Shown: positions 62,060 through 64,000 of the stretch, piece after piece
How positions within the stretch are numbered: the first letter of the stretch is position 1
How the letters are laid out: each line of letters begins with the position of its first letter
Assembly (NCBI RefSeq): GCF_033343995.1
Contig: NZ_CP137573.1
Span: 992,001-1,056,000, forward strand
Direction of reading: 5' to 3'
DNA length: 64,000 nt
Source of the DNA: Streptomyces sp. HUAS YS2
GTDB lineage: Bacteria > Actinomycetota > Actinomycetes > Streptomycetales > Streptomycetaceae
The notes under the pieces: generated by a model
The model's database searches: none
Seen by the model: only the letters and a program-made list of their open reading frames with translations
What the model was told of the DNA's origin: nothing
Program-made: the position numbers and the translations under genes

Positions 62060-63991
62060 ATGTGGATTACCGGTGCGCTGGTCGGGGCGCTTGTCTTCTT
62101 GCTCGTGGTGGTGGCCCCTGCGGTGGTGGGGCGGCGCTTGCTGGGGGTGCGCGCGGGGGCGGTGCGGGTCGCGACGGCGGGGGCGTGCGGGCTCACGGTG
62201 TCCGGGGGGCTGTTCGGTCCCCGGCTGGAGGAGTCGGGGGAACTCGCGCCGCTGCTGTCCCTGATGGTCGGGGTGGGGATGGTCGCCTCGATGATGGTGC
62301 TCGTCGCGCTGGACATCGTGGTCCCCGTGGGCGCCGTACGGCCGCTCGGATGGGCACAGTCGGTACGGGGGCGGATCGCGCGGGCGCGGCGGTACTCCGG
62401 TGTGGTGCGGATCGCCGGCCGGCACGGGCTCGGGCCGTATCTGCGGGGCCGGCGACGCGCGCCCGGGACCCGGCACGAGTTGCTGGCGCGGGAGCTGCGG
62501 CAGGCGTTGCAGGCCGGCGGGACCACGTTCGTGAAGCTGGGGCAGCTTATGTCTACCCGGCGGGACCTGCTGCCCGAGGTGTACGTCGAGGAGCTCAGCC
62601 TGCTTCAGGACCAGGTGCCGCCCGCGCCGTGGAGCGAGGTCGAGACGCAGCTCCGGGAAAGCCTGGGAGCGCCTGTGCAGGAGGTGTTCGCCACGTTCGA
62701 ACGGGTCCCGCTGGCGGCGGCCTCCATCGCGCAGGTGCACGCGGCCGTCCTGCGGGACGGCACCGAGGTCGTCGTCAAGGTGCAGCGGCCCGGGATACCG
62801 GAACTCGTGGAACGCGACCTGGACATCGTCGGGCGCCTGGCCGCCGCTCTGAGCGAGCGCACCGCCTGGGGGCGCGGTCTGGGGCTGAAGGAACTGGCGC
62901 AGGGCTTCGCCGTCGCGCTGCGCGAGGAGCTGGACTTCCGCGTCGAGGCTCGCAACATGACCGCGGTGCGACGGGCCGCGGAGGCTCGCCGCGGCTCCGG
63001 CGTCGCCTTCCCCGTCCTGTACGGGCAGTTCAGCACGGAGCGTGTCCTCGTCATGAGCCGGGTCGAGGGCACCTCGCTCGGCAAGGCGGTCCCCGACGAC
63101 GACCGACACGGCGCCCGGCTGGCCGAGACCCTGCTCGACACGCTGCTCGACCAGATCATGCTGGACGGCGTCTTCCACGCCGATCCGCACCCCGGCAACA
63201 TCCTGCTCCAGCCCGACGGCACGGCCGCCCTGCTCGACTTCGGATCCGTCGGCCGGATCGACGCCGGGCTCCGCGAGTCGATGGGCGGCCTGTTCCTCGC
63301 CGTCGACCGCGGCGATCCGCTCGCCCTGCGCGAGGCGCTCCTGGAGATCACCGACCGCCCCGAGGACGTCGACGAACAGCGGCTGTTGCGCATGCTCGGC
63401 CAGTTCAGCGCCCGCCATCTCGGGAGCGGAGCCGCGCCCGACGTGGAGATGTTCAGCGATCTGTTCCGGCTGGTGGCCGACTTCCGGCTGGCGGTTCCCC
63501 CGGAGATCGCTGCCGTGTTCCGGGCCCTGGCCACCCTGGAGGGCACACTGGTCCGCCTCTCCCCCGGATTCAACATGCTGGAGGCGTCCCGTACGTACGC
63601 CTCGGCCCGGCTCACCGACCGGCTGGGACCGCAGAGTGCCCGTGACACCGCCCGCGACGAACTGATCGCACTGTTGCCCGTCCTGCGACGGCTGCCGCGC
63701 CGCCTCGACCGCCTGGGCGGTGCGCTCGAGGAGGGGCGGCTCGGGGTCAACGTGCGGCTCTTCGCCGATCCCCGCGACCGGCGGGTCGTCGGCGAGCTCG
63801 TCGGGCGGGTGGTGCACGCCTTCGTCGGGATCTTCCTCGGGTTCGCGGGCCTTCGGCTCCTGGGCATGGACGGCGGGCCGCGTGTGAGCGAAAGCCTCGG
63901 ACTGTACGGGCTGCTGGGCTTCAACCTCCTGCTGCTCTCCGCCGTCCTCGTCCTCCGTACCGTCTATGTCACCAGCCGGCCCATGGATTGA
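62060..63991 (+). CDS. ABC1/AarF/UbiB-family atypical kinase
   Basis: 643-residue protein. N-terminal membrane helices (about 2-22 and 73-95) and a basic segment lead to the UbiB kinase-like domain (about 150-460): FVKLGQLMSTRRDLLP (KxGQ motif), AAASIAQVHAA, VVVKVQRPGI (Lys), FHADPHPGNILL and LLDFGSVG. Two C-terminal helices (about 590-640) anchor it. Family members support quinone biosynthesis or lipid handling, with ADP/ATP binding and little protein-kinase activity. Start ATG 62060 is 11 bases after a run without clear ribosome site. It ends 9 bases before the window end. Confidence 0.93.
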   Translation: MWITGALVGALVFLLVVVAPAVVGRRLLGVRAGAVRVATAGACGLTVSGGLFGPRLEESGELAPLLSLMVGVGMVASMMVLVALDIVVPVGAVRPLGWAQSVRGRIARARRYSGVVRIAGRHGLGPYLRGRRRAPGTRHELLARELRQALQAGGTTFVKLGQLMSTRRDLLPEVYVEELSLLQDQVPPAPWSEVETQLRESLGAPVQEVFATFERVPLAAASIAQVHAAVLRDGTEVVVKVQRPGIPELVERDLDIVGRLAAALSERTAWGRGLGLKELAQGFAVALREELDFRVEARNMTAVRRAAEARRGSGVAFPVLYGQFSTERVLVMSRVEGTSLGKAVPDDDRHGARLAETLLDTLLDQIMLDGVFHADPHPGNILLQPDGTAALLDFGSVGRIDAGLRESMGGLFLAVDRGDPLALREALLEITDRPEDVDEQRLLRMLGQFSARHLGSGAAPDVEMFSDLFRLVADFRLAVPPEIAAVFRALATLEGTLVRLSPGFNMLEASRTYASARLTDRLGPQSARDTARDELIALLPVLRRLPRRLDRLGGALEEGRLGVNVRLFADPRDRRVVGELVGRVVHAFVGIFLGFAGLRLLGMDGGPRVSESLGLYGLLGFNLLLLSAVLVLRTVYVTSRPMD

Positions 63992-64000
63992 CTTCCGCTC

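Overview
The window is very GC-rich, densely coded actinobacterial DNA, almost certainly a Streptomyces chromosome. The signs are third-position G/C coding on both strands, frequent GTG starts and several Streptomyces-typical families: RmdA, an Rpf/LysM/M23 wall hydrolase, a class F sortase, many SpoIIE-type phosphatases and DUF574 methyltransferases. The order of the left part (sdh operon, LysR, RmdA, a two-repeat lipoprotein) is the order I recall around SCO0922-SCO0930 of S. coelicolor. I see no tRNA, rRNA, CRISPR array, intact insertion sequence or large biosynthetic cluster.

Layout. 1-3.6 kb: a second succinate dehydrogenase/fumarate reductase operon (C, A, start of B) divergent from a LysR regulator. 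3.6-6.6 kb: the c-di-GMP enzyme RmdA translationally coupled to a methyltransferase. 6.8-14.1 kb: cell-surface block (lipoprotein, proline-rich secreted protein, DUF4239 membrane protein, two small surface proteins with matching C-terminal sorting-like tails, class F sortase, Tat-type polysaccharide deacetylase, CapA-like lipoprotein). 14.4-16.1 kb: ECF sigma factor, thioesterase, unknown protein. 16.1-20.3 kb: a four-gene carboxylate-uptake operon with its own LytS/LytTR two-component system. 20.4-25.7 kb: anti-sigma factor, hydrolase, DUF4287, MarR regulator behind a SoxR-like promoter, Fpg/Nei glycosylase, a degenerate intergenic repeat field and a WS/DGAT acyltransferase. 25.8-38.4 kb: SpoIIE phosphatase, lipoprotein, DUF1990/LMF pair, an unrecognised 56-residue peptide gene, an atypical SDR, FhuF-like protein, DMT exporter, RpfD-like hydrolase, cupin, Asp/Glu racemase and PanD.

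38.5-52.2 kb is a decayed, mosaic region. It holds four SpoIIE phosphatases, an orphan solute-binding protein and a MASE1 membrane protein among remnants of a SWIM-finger gene, a WD40 gene, an IS transposase and three truncated ORFs. Imperfect ~105-bp direct repeats bracket about 11.5 kb of it.

52.2-56.6 kb carries flavodoxin and an ABC/FtsX exporter. 56.6-61.9 kb carries an operon SDR-HAD-APH-kinase-acyl-CoA dehydrogenase with two TetR genes. Its HAD-APH-ACAD order equals the domain order of animal ACAD10, and the set resembles the levulinate (Lva) pathway, suggesting 4-hydroxyacyl-CoA catabolism through a phosphorylated intermediate. The window ends with an ABC1/UbiB-family kinase.

The strongest leads are the sortase block with its RGxxGGxGGS tails, the ACAD10-like operon, the SoxR-type promoter, the repeat-flanked phosphatase region, the zinc-ribbon SDR lacking the catalytic Tyr, and the 56-residue peptide gene.
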